From NCBI GenBank assembly GCA_900545445.1, contig UQZH01000003.1, forward strand, positions 22,101 to 86,100: DNA of 64,000 nucleotides, given 5' to 3'. The stretch is from an uncultured Collinsella sp. (lineage in GTDB: Bacteria > Actinomycetota > Coriobacteriia > Coriobacteriales > Coriobacteriaceae). Positions within the stretch are counted from its first letter, which is position 1. Every line of letters begins with the position of its first letter. The notes under the pieces were generated by a model. The model worked only from the letters and a program-made list of their open reading frames with translations, searched no databases and was not told where the DNA came from. Both the position numbers and the translations under genes were made by a program. Shown piece after piece: positions 16,415-24,493 of the stretch.

Positions 16415-18391
16415 TTACGCTCCATCCCGCGCATGCTCGGACTCAAACTCTTCAATCGCCGCCATAAACTGCTCGCCAAAGGCGTCGGCTTTTTTCTCGC
16501 CAATGCCGTTGACCTGGATCAGCTCGTCGCGCGTCTGCGGGCGCAGGCGGCACAGGCCGCGCAGGGCCTTGTCGGAGAAGACCATGTACGGCGCCATCTC
16601 CAGCTCCGTCGAGATCTCCTTGCGGAGGGCACGCAGGCGCTCGAACAGCTCGGCATCGTCGCCCACGCGCGGGCGTTGATCCAGCTCGGCCTCCTCGCGC
16701 AGCAGATCCACCGCACGGCGGGCGCGGGCCGAGGCCTTGCGCTTGGACGCGCGACGCTTAACGGTAAAGGCAAACGCCTCATCCTCGACCTCGCCGGCAC
16801 GCGGACCCAGCCCCACGACCGGGTACTGCCCCTGCGAGGTGGCCAAATAACCACGGCCGCACAGCTGGCCGATAATGTCCTTGATGCGCCCGACCGATTC
16901 GCTCGACAGCTCACCGTAGCCGCGGTCCTCGTCCAGATGCATCTGGCGAATGCGCTCGGTGTTGCCGCCGTGGAGCACATCGGCGATCAGCGACTTGCCA
17001 AAGCGCATGGGACGCGTGGCCACATAGCGCACAGCGGCGCGGGCCATATCGGTGACGTCCTCGACCTCGAACTGCGTGAGACAGTTGCTGCAGTTGCCGC
17101 AGCCCTCGGCGTCGTCTGCCGTGCCGCCCGCGGCGGCTGCCGCATGCTCGGCCGCAGCCTCGTCGCCAAAGTAGCGCAGCATGTATTCGCGCAGGCAGCC
17201 GGTGGTATTGCAGTAGCCCTCCATCTGGCTGAGCAGACGATATCGGTTCTGGAGCGCCCACGCGCGCTGCTCGTCGTCGAGCGCCTCGTCGGCAGCATCG
17301 CCGCGATCGATCAGAAAGCGGCGCATGCGAAAATCGTTGCCGTTCCACAGCAGGTGGCAGCTGGCCGGGTCGCCATCGCGGCCGGCGCGGCCCGCTTCCT
17401 GGTAGTATGCCTCGATGCTCTCGGGCACGTTGTTGTGGATCACGTAGCGCACGTTGGGCTTGTCGATGCCCATGCCAAAAGCGTTGGTGGCAACCATCAC
17501 CTGAATGTCATCGTCGATAAAGGCACGCTGGCTCTGGCGGCGGGCGTCGTTGCCCATGCCGGCATGGTAGCGGCCCACGCGAATGCCGCTGGGGTCCAGT
17601 GCCTCGGCAAGCTCCGCGGCCAGCGCGTCGACCGTCTTGCGGGTCGAGCAATACACGATGCCGCTCTCGCCCGAATGCGCGATCACATAGTCGCGCACCC
17701 ACGCGGTCTTGGCCTTGTCGCCCATCTCTTCGCAACCAAAGTAGAGGTTCTTGCGATCGAAGCCCGTCACCACGGTCGCCGGGTTTTGTAGGCCGAGCAT
17801 TTGCTGAATGTCCGCACGCACACGCTCGGTCGCCGTAGCGGTAAAGGCCGCCACGATGGGGCGCTGCGGCAGGGAATCGATGAACTCGCGAATCTGCAGG
17901 TAAGCAGGGCGAAAATCCTGGCCCCATTGGCTTACGCAGTGGGCCTCGTCAATGGCCACGAGCGGAACGCCAATGCCACCTTCGGCCGCGGCTTCCTGCG
18001 CAAAGGCTAAAAAGCGCGGCTCGAGCAGGCGCTCGGGCGCCACGTACATAAGCTGGTAGCGGCCCTCGCGCGCCCGCTTGAGCACGGTATTTTGCTGAGC
18101 CGGCGTAAGACTGGAGTTGAGATAGCTGGGTCGCGCACCCGCCGCGAGCAGCGCGCGGGTCTGGTCCTCCATAAGCGACAGCAACGGGCTCACCACAAAG
18201 GTAATGCCAGGCAGCATAAGCGCAGGCACCTGGTAGCAAATGGACTTGCCGGCGCCCGTGGGCATGACACCCAGCGCATCGCGACCGGCAAGAATCGCAT
18301 CGACCATGCGGTCCTGTCCCGGGCGAAACGAGGTGTAGCCAAAATAGGCGCCGAGCGTGTCGAGCGCCATCTGCTGCATGCTATCGGTCAT
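16415..18391 (-). CDS. recQ: ATP-dependent DNA helicase RecQ
   Basis: A 658-residue RecQ helicase. It shows the Walker A MPTGAGKS (43-50), the DEAH box (148-151) with CVSQW after it, the helicase C domain with ATNAFGMGIDKPNVR, the four-cysteine zinc region (TGCLREYMLRYFG ... CGNCSNC), a winged-helix RQC region and a C-terminal HRDC domain (about 575-650). It unwinds DNA 3'-5' in recombination repair. Length is normal. It is cotranscribed with regulator R3 by spacing (2 bases), an odd pairing. Confidence 0.97.
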   Translation of the reverse strand: MTDSMQQMALDTLGAYFGYTSFRPGQDRMVDAILAGRDALGVMPTGAGKSICYQVPALMLPGITFVVSPLLSLMEDQTRALLAAGARPSYLNSSLTPAQQNTVLKRAREGRYQLMYVAPERLLEPRFLAFAQEAAAEGGIGVPLVAIDEAHCVSQWGQDFRPAYLQIREFIDSLPQRPIVAAFTATATERVRADIQQMLGLQNPATVVTGFDRKNLYFGCEEMGDKAKTAWVRDYVIAHSGESGIVYCSTRKTVDALAAELAEALDPSGIRVGRYHAGMGNDARRQSQRAFIDDDIQVMVATNAFGMGIDKPNVRYVIHNNVPESIEAYYQEAGRAGRDGDPASCHLLWNGNDFRMRRFLIDRGDAADEALDDEQRAWALQNRYRLLSQMEGYCNTTGCLREYMLRYFGDEAAAEHAAAAAGGTADDAEGCGNCSNCLTQFEVEDVTDMARAAVRYVATRPMRFGKSLIADVLHGGNTERIRQMHLDEDRGYGELSSESVGRIKDIIGQLCGRGYLATSQGQYPVVGLGPRAGEVEDEAFAFTVKRRASKRKASARARRAVDLLREEAELDQRPRVGDDAELFERLRALRKEISTELEMAPYMVFSDKALRGLCRLRPQTRDELIQVNGIGEKKADAFGEQFMAAIEEFESEHARDGA

Positions 18392-18481
18392 GGTTTCCTA
18401 ACGTCAGAATCATCTGCCGCCGATTATACGCCGCCACGCGGACCGGTGCCGCACGGCTATCAGCCACGCTCATTCTGCGGG

Positions 18482-18539
18482 TAGTCATTGGGGACGTTCT
18501 TGAATGACCAGTCGTTTAAGAACGTCCCCAACGACTAGT
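18482..18539. repeat. Repeat family E, copy 1
   Basis: Imperfect palindrome TAGTCATTGGGGACGTTCTT ... AAGAACGTCCCCAACGACTA, upstream of recQ. A shorter relative (TAGTCATT ... AATGACTA with AAGTCCCC) is at 56334-56358. Confidence 0.7.
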
Positions 18540-18563
18540 CTCTTGACAAGCGCGGAAATCCCG

Positions 18564-18697
18564 CAGGTTGAGCAAAAGTCAGCGAAAACGCCCCTAAGCG
18601 AGCAAGGTGACGTGAAAGAGGAGGGAAGCGTACTTTGGTACGCGACCGACGATTGAACGTCAGATTGCCGCTTAGGGGCGTTTGCAGCGTCGAGCCG
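18564..18697 (+). ncRNA. Candidate structured RNA / palindromic element, 134 bases, copy a
   Basis: It aligns without gaps to 31540-31673. Predicted fold: P1 of 15 pairs (arm AACGCCCCTAAGCG), P2 TGACGT/ACGTCA, and an apical hairpin GCGTAC-TTTG-GTACGC flanked by conserved GAGGAGGGAA and GACCGACGA. Between the two copies P1 and P2 change by paired substitutions, and the single-sided changes give G-U pairs only when read on the plus strand. It lies between recQ and R4. No known RNA family recognised. Confidence 0.5.
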
Positions 18698-18724
18698 TTA
18701 CGCGGTTTGGCAAAACCGCGTAAC
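18697..18724 (-). terminator. Hairpin directly after the R4 stop codon
   Basis: Perfect 12-pair stem GTTACGCGGTTT / AAACCGCGTAAC with loop GGCA, abutting the R4 stop. There is no clear T run on the minus strand, so termination is likely but not certain. Confidence 0.5.
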
Positions 18725-19444
18725 TTACATCACCATAACGTAGCGCGATCCCACGTAGTACTGCTTACCCATCAGGACCGGCTCGCCATTGGGGCCGATA
18801 AAGCCGGCACGCAGGTTGAGCAGTGGATCGTGCGGAGCAATGCCCAACTCGGCCGCCTGCTCGGTATTGGCACGAACGGCCTCGACCGTGCGGTAACCAA
18901 CCGAGACAATCGGCGTTCCGCCAACACGCTCGACCTCGGCAAAAATCGACTTGTCCTCAAGATCGGCCGTCAACAGCTCACGGTAGGCGTCAAACGGCAC
19001 AAAGATGTTCTCCTCAAAAATGGGCTCGCCGTCGGCCGTACGCACGCGCTTGATGTGCAGCAGCAGCGCGTCCTTCTGCAGGCCAAAGAACTCCATCTCG
19101 TTTTGACGTGCCGGCACAATCTGGCGATCGACCACATGCGCGCCCGCCTTCATGTCATTATCGGCACACAGCGCGGTAAACGTCTGCAGCGTCGAAGCGT
19201 GGAACTGGCGGTTGATGTGCGGCGTGGAGACAAAGGTGCCACGGCCCTGCTGCTTAACCAGGTAGCCATCGGAGCACAGCTCCTCGACGGCGCGGCGCAC
19301 CGTAATGCGGCTCACGTCGTACTGCTCGGCTAGCTCAAGCTCGGACGGAATACGCTCCTTGGGTGCATAAACACCTTTCTCGATCGCGTCCTTGATTTCG
19401 TCATAAATCTGCTGGTAAAGCGGTGCATTTTTGGGCGTAGGCAT
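18725..19444 (-). CDS. GntR/UTRA transcriptional regulator R4
   Basis: A 239-residue regulator with a GntR winged helix (PLYQQIYDEIKDAIEKGVY, SELELAEQYDVSRITVRRAV, wing GRGTFV) and UTRA domain, very like R3. It is monocistronic. Its upstream region has ACGTTATA (as TATAACGT, 19487-19494) next to ATACGTAT, about 45 bases before the start, so R4 probably regulates itself and may be, with R2, a regulator of the six-promoter ACGTTATA set. It is not adjacent to a deglycase gene, which fits a role acting on distant targets. Confidence 0.87.
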   Translation of the reverse strand: MPTPKNAPLYQQIYDEIKDAIEKGVYAPKERIPSELELAEQYDVSRITVRRAVEELCSDGYLVKQQGRGTFVSTPHINRQFHASTLQTFTALCADNDMKAGAHVVDRQIVPARQNEMEFFGLQKDALLLHIKRVRTADGEPIFEENIFVPFDAYRELLTADLEDKSIFAEVERVGGTPIVSVGYRTVEAVRANTEQAAELGIAPHDPLLNLRAGFIGPNGEPVLMGKQYYVGSRYVMVM

Positions 19445-19479
19445 ATCTAATCACTCTTATTGGAATATCGAAATAACTA

Positions 19480-19496
19480 ATACGTATATAACGTCT
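19480..19496. promoter_or_regulatory. Putative operator upstream of R4
   Basis: ATACGTAT followed by the overlapping TATAACGT (19487-19494), the reverse of the ACGTTATA half-site seen at five other promoters here. Confidence 0.5.
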
Positions 19497-19536
19497 AGTT
19501 TCATGTTACCTCATATTGATAAAACGATACACCCTC

Positions 19537-19580
19537 CCTACCAAAAAGCGACAGCTTCATTTTGGTAGGTTTTATCTGGG
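19537..19580. repeat. Repeat family B, copy 2
   Basis: CTACCAAAAAGCGACAG ... CATTTTGGTAGGTTTTATCTGGG. It is the same element as at 21491-21536 with a few changes, in the opposite orientation to copy 1. It lies between R4 and the YitT-family gene. Confidence 0.72.
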
Positions 19581-19589
19581 CAAACGAAG

Positions 19590-19621
19590 GCCTCCCGAAA
19601 GCAGCGAGGCTTTCGGGAGGC
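19590..19621 (-). terminator. Terminator-like hairpin after the YitT-family gene
   Basis: Perfect 13-pair stem GCCTCCCGAAAGC / GCTTTCGGGAGGC with a 6-base loop, 44 bases past the stop codon on the minus strand. Confidence 0.6.
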
Positions 19622-19664
19622 TCAAGCGGACAGGATTGCGCCAGGCCGGCAAAATGCCGGTACC

Positions 19665-20672
19665 CTACTTGCCGTCGTCCTGCTGCAGGCTGTCCTGCTC
19701 GCTGAGGCGCGCCTGCCTGCTGGCCATGCGCGCGGGCTTGTCGGGATCGGGTACGGCCGTGGGCATGGGCTCGTCGACATGACCGCCCCACCAGCCGCCC
19801 ACAAAGTTGAGCGTGTGGAACACATTGATCACGGCGCCGGGATCAATGTCACACACCAGCTTGATAATGTCCTGACTCTCGTAGGTCGAAACAACGGCGT
19901 GCAGCAGATACATCTTTTCGCGGCTGTATCCGCCGATGACCTCGGCACAGCTAATGCCATGCTGAAAATGGTCAACATAGGCGGTCATGACCTCGTCTGC
20001 CTTACGCGTCGTGATCTGCAGCGTCACGCGGTCGTAACGACGATAGAAACTGTCGATGGTCTTGGTCGAAATAAACTGGAACACGATGGAGTACGCCGCC
20101 TTGTCCCAGCCAAACATAAAGCCAAAGATCGCCAGGATAAAGCAGTTGAAACCAAAGATGACGCCCCAGATGGTCTTGCCCGTGTGGTTGGAAACCCACA
20201 GCGCGATAAAGTCGGTGCCGCCAGTGGATGCGCCGGATTTAAGCGCGATGGCAGCGCCCAGACCCGAGACCACGCCGCCAAAAATGATGAGCATGATCTT
20301 GTCGCCCAAAAACGGGGCAAAGTGAAAGATGTTGAGGAACAGCGACGAGAGCACGACCTGCATCATCGAGAAGATGACGAAGCGCTTGCTAATGCCGCTC
20401 CAGCATAGGAGCGCCACGGGAATGTTGAGCGCGAGCATACCGAGCGAGATGTCGATGTGAACGCCGCCGAGCGAGGTAACGCGATCGAGCAGGACCGCGA
20501 CGCCGGTGAGGCCGCTCGGAAGCAGGTCGGCGGGCTGAATGAATGCCTGGATCAGAAATGTCTGGAGAACGGCGGAAATTGTGACCGCCACTGCAGTAAT
20601 GGCGCGGCGGACGATGGTGAGACGGCCGAGCATGAGCACGCGGTCCGTGAGCTGATCGATGGCGTTCGCCAC
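19665..20672 (-). CDS. YitT/DUF2179 family membrane protein
   Basis: A 335-residue protein with five or six membrane helices in residues 20-210 (segment GLTGVAVLLDRVTSLGGV and the conserved KSGASTGGTDFIA) and a soluble C-terminal DUF2179 domain (about 225-300: RRYDRVTLQITTRKADEV). This is the YitT family, of unknown transport role. I use a GTG start at 20672 because AAAGGAG lies 5 bases upstream; the longer frame runs through repeat C. The last 40 residues are polar and unrelated to the family. Confidence 0.82.
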   Translation of the reverse strand: MANAIDQLTDRVLMLGRLTIVRRAITAVAVTISAVLQTFLIQAFIQPADLLPSGLTGVAVLLDRVTSLGGVHIDISLGMLALNIPVALLCWSGISKRFVIFSMMQVVLSSLFLNIFHFAPFLGDKIMLIIFGGVVSGLGAAIALKSGASTGGTDFIALWVSNHTGKTIWGVIFGFNCFILAIFGFMFGWDKAAYSIVFQFISTKTIDSFYRRYDRVTLQITTRKADEVMTAYVDHFQHGISCAEVIGGYSREKMYLLHAVVSTYESQDIIKLVCDIDPGAVINVFHTLNFVGGWWGGHVDEPMPTAVPDPDKPARMASRQARLSEQDSLQQDDGK

Positions 20673-20730
20673 GCGGGCTCCTTTCGAAGGCAGATGTAGT
20701 TGTGAGGCATGCCCGCGATTGTAGCATGGA

Positions 20731-20842
20731 CCACCACAAAGGGGACAGGCACCTTCGTGGTGGTTTTGGCGTCGACTGCCTTCAAAAAACGTCGCCCCAA
20801 TAAAAACCACCACAAAGGTGCCTGTCCCCTTTGTGGTGGTTT
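20731..20842. repeat. Repeat family C: paired inverted copies
   Basis: CCACCACAAAGGGGACAGGC (from 20731) and its inverted copy (20806-20840) face each other across about 40 bases. Each copy is itself a palindrome ending GTGGTGG. The core GGGGACAGGCACC resembles the cores of families B, D, E, F and H. It lies between the YitT-family gene start and the HAD gene stop. A weak relative is at 9003-9036. Confidence 0.75.
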
Positions 20843-20846
20843 GCTG

Positions 20847-21476
20847 CTAGATGGCAGATAGGATGTCAGTCAGATTATCGATAACGGCATCGGCTCGCGA
20901 TTGATCGAGGTTGACGCCCTCGTGCGGACGCAGCGCCAGGACTCGGGCGCCGGAGCGCTTGCCAGCCTCGATCCCCAAAGGCGAATCCTCGATAACCAGG
21001 CACTCGGCAGACTCCACCCCCAGCACCTCCATGGCACGCAGGTAGATCTCGGGGTCGGGCTTAAACGCACTGCACTCGTGACCGCTGATGGTGTAGTCCA
21101 GCACGTCGGCGATACCGGCGATCTCCACCAGCTCGTCGATCAGCTCGCGATAGGACGAGCTCGCGATGGCGCACATCACGCCGCGCTCGTGCAGCTCACG
21201 CATCACCGGCTCCGTCTGCTCGTTGAGCAGCTCGGCATACGGAACGGGATGGTCCGGGCTGTAGACCTGCTTGTACTCCACGCGCAGACGCTCGCGCAGC
21301 TCAACATCGTCGGGCACCAGCGCCTCCCAAATGGCAGGCTCGTTAGACCCCGAAAGATCGGGGATCTCGTCAAAGTGGAACCCTTTCTCTTCCATAAACG
21401 CCACGCGACGACGGTTGTAGAACCACTCGGTATCGACCAGCACGCCGTCCATATCAAACAGCACCGCTTTGATCAT
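20847..21476 (-). CDS. HAD-family phosphatase / beta-phosphoglucomutase-like
   Basis: A 209-residue HAD hydrolase, subfamily IA with an alpha-helical cap. Motif I is FDMDGVLVDTE (Asp8 nucleophile, Asp10), motif II is the Ser of IASSS (about 110), motif III is Lys of KPDPEIY and motif IV is EDSPLGIEAG. It probably dephosphorylates or isomerises a sugar phosphate; the exact substrate is not clear. The start ATG at 21476 is chosen because GGAGGAG lies 6 bases upstream. It follows deglycase DG3 on the same strand but is separated by a terminator and repeat B copy 3. Confidence 0.82.
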   Translation of the reverse strand: MIKAVLFDMDGVLVDTEWFYNRRRVAFMEEKGFHFDEIPDLSGSNEPAIWEALVPDDVELRERLRVEYKQVYSPDHPVPYAELLNEQTEPVMRELHERGVMCAIASSSYRELIDELVEIAGIADVLDYTISGHECSAFKPDPEIYLRAMEVLGVESAECLVIEDSPLGIEAGKRSGARVLALRPHEGVNLDQSRADAVIDNLTDILSAI

Positions 21477-21490
21477 ACGCATCTCCTCCC

Positions 21491-21536
21491 ACCTGCCAAA
21501 AAGGGACAGGTTTATTTTGGTAGGTTTTATCTGGGG
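21491..21536. repeat. Repeat family B, copy 3
   Basis: ACCTGCCAAAAAGGGACAGG, then TTTATTTTGGTAGGTTTTAT and CTGGGG. The most complete copy, ending 15 bases before the HAD start codon. Confidence 0.75.
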
Positions 21537-21567
21537 TTTTGCGGCGCGACAGACACGCCCCCAAAGC

Positions 21568-21600
21568 AAAAAGGGGACGGGGCACAAACCCCATCCCCTC
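21568..21600 (-). terminator. Rho-independent terminator of the second PTS operon
   Basis: GGGGACGGGG/CCCCATCCCC stem with loop CACAAA; on the minus strand it is followed by TTTTTGC. It ends transcription after DG3. Confidence 0.8.
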
Positions 21601-21632
21601 TCAATCAACCCGTAAGGTCTACTTACTTGTGA

Positions 21633-22616
21633 TTAGTAGGAAAGCTTCCACATGTAGCGACGCATGGTCAGCGGGTGCTGGCGGGCCTCGGCGATCTGGT
21701 TGCCGTACTCACGCATAACGGCGAGGTGCAGCAGCGGGTTGAAGTAGGTGAGGACGCTAGCCGGCACAGCGTCGGCCAGGCCGTAGTCCTTGGAGTCAAT
21801 CAGAGCGACCTTGGCACCCATACGCTGCAGGAAGGTGAGGGCACGAGCGTCCATCGGACGGGTAGCACCGTCGGACATGAGGAAGACGTAGGGCTTACCC
21901 TCGGTGGAAACCTCGAACGGGCCGTGGAAGTACTCGCCGGTGTTGTAGGAAGCAGCGTCGATCCACTGCATCTCGGTGAACAGGAAGGCGGCGTTAGAAT
22001 AAGCCATCTTCTCGGAGGCACCGGAGGCCATGAAGTAGATCATCTTGTCGTCCTTGAAGTCCTGAGCGAACTGCTTGGCCAGGCCCTTGGCAGACTGAGC
22101 AGCGTTCTCGATCAGCTCGAAGATGTTGTTGAGGCCGGTGATCATGTCCTCGTAGTGATCATAGCCCTCGGTCTGCTGAAGGATCTCGAGAGCAAGAGCG
22201 ATGGCGTAGGCGGGCTTCTCGGCCTTGGCAGCATAGTTGGCATGGAAGCCGTGGACGATGACGTAGTCAGCGTCGACGGTCAGAGCGGAGCCAGCCTTGT
22301 TGGTGAGGGAGACGACCGGGCAGTTGTGCTTCTTGGCGGTCTTGTTGGCCTCGACGGTCTCGGGCGTGGAGCCACCGAGGGAGCAGGTGATCACGAAGGT
22401 GTGCTCGTTGACCCAGGAAGGCGTGTCGTAGTTGAACTCGTTAGCGGTGAAGATCTGAACGTTCAGCTTGTCCGTGTTGTTGGCCAGGAAGTACTTGGCG
22501 GGGTAAAGGTCGGACATGGAGGCACCGCAGCCGACGAAGGCGACGCTGTGGATCTCGTGGTTGGACAGGACGTCAGCGACGATCTGCTTAGGGAGGTTAA
22601 GGTCGATCTCGTACAT
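21633..22616 (-). CDS. SIS-family sugar-amine 6-phosphate deglycase DG3 (GfrE/GfrF-like)
   Basis: A 327-residue two-SIS-domain protein. Loops VGCGASMSD (28-36) and CSLGGSTPE (78-86) bind the sugar phosphate; Glu215 (EMQW) and His231 (GEYFHGPFE) are the predicted catalytic pair; the C-terminus TMRRYMWKLSY is the FrlB signature. It lies last in the EIIAB-EIIC-EIID-DG3 operon, the same gene set as the Salmonella gfr operon (PTS for fructoselysine and glucoselysine plus deglycases). This makes it the best-supported deglycase of the window. I start at the ATG at 22616, giving AAAGGA an 8-base spacing. Two hairpins lie between EIID and this gene. Confidence 0.87.
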   Translation of the reverse strand: MYEIDLNLPKQIVADVLSNHEIHSVAFVGCGASMSDLYPAKYFLANNTDKLNVQIFTANEFNYDTPSWVNEHTFVITCSLGGSTPETVEANKTAKKHNCPVVSLTNKAGSALTVDADYVIVHGFHANYAAKAEKPAYAIALALEILQQTEGYDHYEDMITGLNNIFELIENAAQSAKGLAKQFAQDFKDDKMIYFMASGASEKMAYSNAAFLFTEMQWIDAASYNTGEYFHGPFEVSTEGKPYVFLMSDGATRPMDARALTFLQRMGAKVALIDSKDYGLADAVPASVLTYFNPLLHLAVMREYGNQIAEARQHPLTMRRYMWKLSY

Positions 22617-22708
22617 CTGACACATTCCTTTCAATTATTTGCGGCGCCACATTGCCGGGCGCTCGCAGGGTTACCGTGATTTGGACCGAGTCGCCGGTCC
22701 GTTGAGGA

Positions 22709-22737
22709 TGTGTCAAAGGAACTGTCCCTTTGACACA
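22709..22737. repeat. Repeat family H: short palindrome between EIID and DG3
   Basis: Arms TGTGTCAAAGG and CCTTTGACACA around GAACTGTC-type centre. It lies inside the operon, 90 bases upstream of the DG3 start. Its GGAACTGTCCC core links it to the other GGGAC families. Confidence 0.65.
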
Positions 22738-22750
22738 TTTAGGGATGGAA

Positions 22751-22781
22751 GCCTGCCTGGGGTATGGGATGCCAGGCAGGC
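22751..22781 (-). promoter_or_regulatory. Intercistronic hairpin after EIID
   Basis: Perfect 10-pair stem GCCTGCCTGG / CCAGGCAGGC with an 11-base loop and no T run, 35 bases past the EIID stop. It may stabilise the upstream mRNA or attenuate read-through into DG3. Confidence 0.5.
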
Positions 22782-22815
22782 CCCCGGGGGAAAGCGGTTA
22801 GGCGCTTAGTCGCGA

Positions 22816-23649
22816 CTAGGCAAGGATGCCGACCGCGGAGAGGGCGATGCCGCCCACAATGGCGATCACGAGAAGCCAACCGGTGTTGACGTTCTTCTTG
22901 ATGAGCCAGTACATAAGGCCGGTGAGGCCAAGGGAGATCATCTGGGGCATCATGCTGTCCAGGATGTCCTGGATCACGACGGTGCCGTCAGCGAACTGCA
23001 GCGGGGTGGTGGCGCCGATCAGCGTGGCGATCATGCCGCCCACGGACATAAGACCCACGATGCCGCAGACATACATGAGCTTCTCCATGAGGTCGCCGCC
23101 CTGAAGCTTGCTCAGGTACTCGTGGCCGCCCTGATATCCCATCTTGGCTGCGAACCAAGTAATCAGCACGGAGGGGACGATGGAGATGAGAAGGGCCAGG
23201 ATCGGGCCCATGATGGAGCCCTGCTGAGCCAGCTGAACGCCCAAGCCAAAGGCGATAACGCGGATGGTGCCCTGGAAGAAGGAGTCACCGATGCCGGAAA
23301 GCGGGCCCATAAGGGAGGTCTTGACCGCGTTAATCGAATCGGGGTTGAAGTTCTCGGGATCCTTGGCGTACTCCTCCTCCATGGAGGCGGCGAGGCCCAG
23401 GATGAAAGCACTCGTCTGCGGGGTGCAGTTGTAGAACGCCATGTGACGGTGGTAAGCCTCTTTCTTAGCAGCAAGCTGCTTGGGGTCGGACTCGTCCGGA
23501 TAGAGGCGATCGAGCGTGGGAACCATGCCGTAGAGGAAGCCCATGTTCATCTGACGCTCGTAGTTCCAAGAGGCCTGGATGGCCCAGGAGCGCCAGAAGA
23601 ACTGGCTGACCTTCTTGTTCAGGGACACGTCCTTGGTTGCGGTTGCCAT
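22816..23649 (-). CDS. Mannose-family PTS EIID permease
   Basis: A 277-residue EIID subunit. It begins with the family motif KKVSQFFWRSWAIQASWNYERQ near residue 12 and has an amphipathic central region (SSMEEEYAKD-like, SLMGPLSGIGDSFFQGTIRV) and C-terminal membrane helices. With EIIC it forms the membrane channel. The ATG at 23649 follows GGAGG; the longer upstream frame overlaps EIIC and is not used. Third gene of the operon EIIAB-EIIC-EIID-DG3. Confidence 0.95.
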   Translation of the reverse strand: MATATKDVSLNKKVSQFFWRSWAIQASWNYERQMNMGFLYGMVPTLDRLYPDESDPKQLAAKKEAYHRHMAFYNCTPQTSAFILGLAASMEEEYAKDPENFNPDSINAVKTSLMGPLSGIGDSFFQGTIRVIAFGLGVQLAQQGSIMGPILALLISIVPSVLITWFAAKMGYQGGHEYLSKLQGGDLMEKLMYVCGIVGLMSVGGMIATLIGATTPLQFADGTVVIQDILDSMMPQMISLGLTGLMYWLIKKNVNTGWLLVIAIVGGIALSAVGILA

Positions 23650-23662
23650 AGTGTGTTCCTCC

Positions 23663-24457
23663 TTAGTCTTCGTCGTCTTCGAGCGGATCGTAGTCGGAAT
23701 CGACACCGGCGGCTGCATGGGAACCGTTGAACTTGAAGCCCATGAAGACGACAGCCAGGCACACACCGATCAGAGCGACCGCGATGACGGACAGGTTGAG
23801 GTAAGCGGCGAGCAGGAAACCGATGAACAGGAACGGAGTCATACCCTTCTTGATCATCATGGTGAGCAGCAGAGCCAAGCCGTAGGCGGTCATGATCTTG
23901 GTCGAAACGTTAAGACCAGTGGACAGCCACTCGGGAACCATGTTGACGATGGCCTGAACCAGGTCGGTGCCAACAAAGACGGCGAGGAAAATCGGCAGGA
24001 AGTACATGATGGCGTACAAACCGGAGCCGGCGCAGATGTGCATACGGTAGGCGGTCTTGAACTTTCCGTTATCGATCGCGTTATCTGCCACATGGGTGAG
24101 GACGGCGATGATGGAACGGAACACGATGCCGAGGAGCTGACCCAGGACGGCGACCGGGATGGCGATCGTCATGGCGGTCTCGGCGGAAGCATCGGTCAGG
24201 CACGCAAAGGCAGCGGCCACGATGCCGCCCAGGACCATATCGGGCGGAACGGCGGCGCCGACCTGCACCAGGCCCATGGACACGAGCTCGACGGCGGCAC
24301 CGACGGCAAGGCCAGTGGGCACATCGCCCAGCAGCAAACCGACGAGCGTAGCGCCAACGAGGGGCTGCTCGAAGTTAAGACGACCGAGCAGGCGGGAGTC
24401 CCACATGCAGAACACGCCGACGAGGCCGACGAGCACCGCACTGATGAACGTATTCAT
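23663..24457 (-). CDS. Mannose-family PTS EIIC permease (second PTS set)
   Basis: A 264-residue membrane protein, paralogous to the EIIC at 47-832. It shares the GAAVPPDMVLGG loop near residue 67 and an acidic C-terminal tail. Second gene of the PTS operon, 13 bases before EIID and 36 after EIIAB. With EIID it carries the sugar across the membrane while EIIAB phosphorylates it. Confidence 0.95.
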   Translation of the reverse strand: MNTFISAVLVGLVGVFCMWDSRLLGRLNFEQPLVGATLVGLLLGDVPTGLAVGAAVELVSMGLVQVGAAVPPDMVLGGIVAAAFACLTDASAETAMTIAIPVAVLGQLLGIVFRSIIAVLTHVADNAIDNGKFKTAYRMHICAGSGLYAIMYFLPIFLAVFVGTDLVQAIVNMVPEWLSTGLNVSTKIMTAYGLALLLTMMIKKGMTPFLFIGFLLAAYLNLSVIAVALIGVCLAVVFMGFKFNGSHAAAGVDSDYDPLEDDED

Positions 24458-24493
24458 ACCCTTCTCCTTTCAGTCAGGCAAAAGCCTGGTTGA

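Noticed and set aside
19516..19782. Short frames repeating KKGQVYFGRFYLG-type peptides
   Set aside because: Seen near 9800, 19560 and 21500. They are translations of repeat family B, not conserved proteins.
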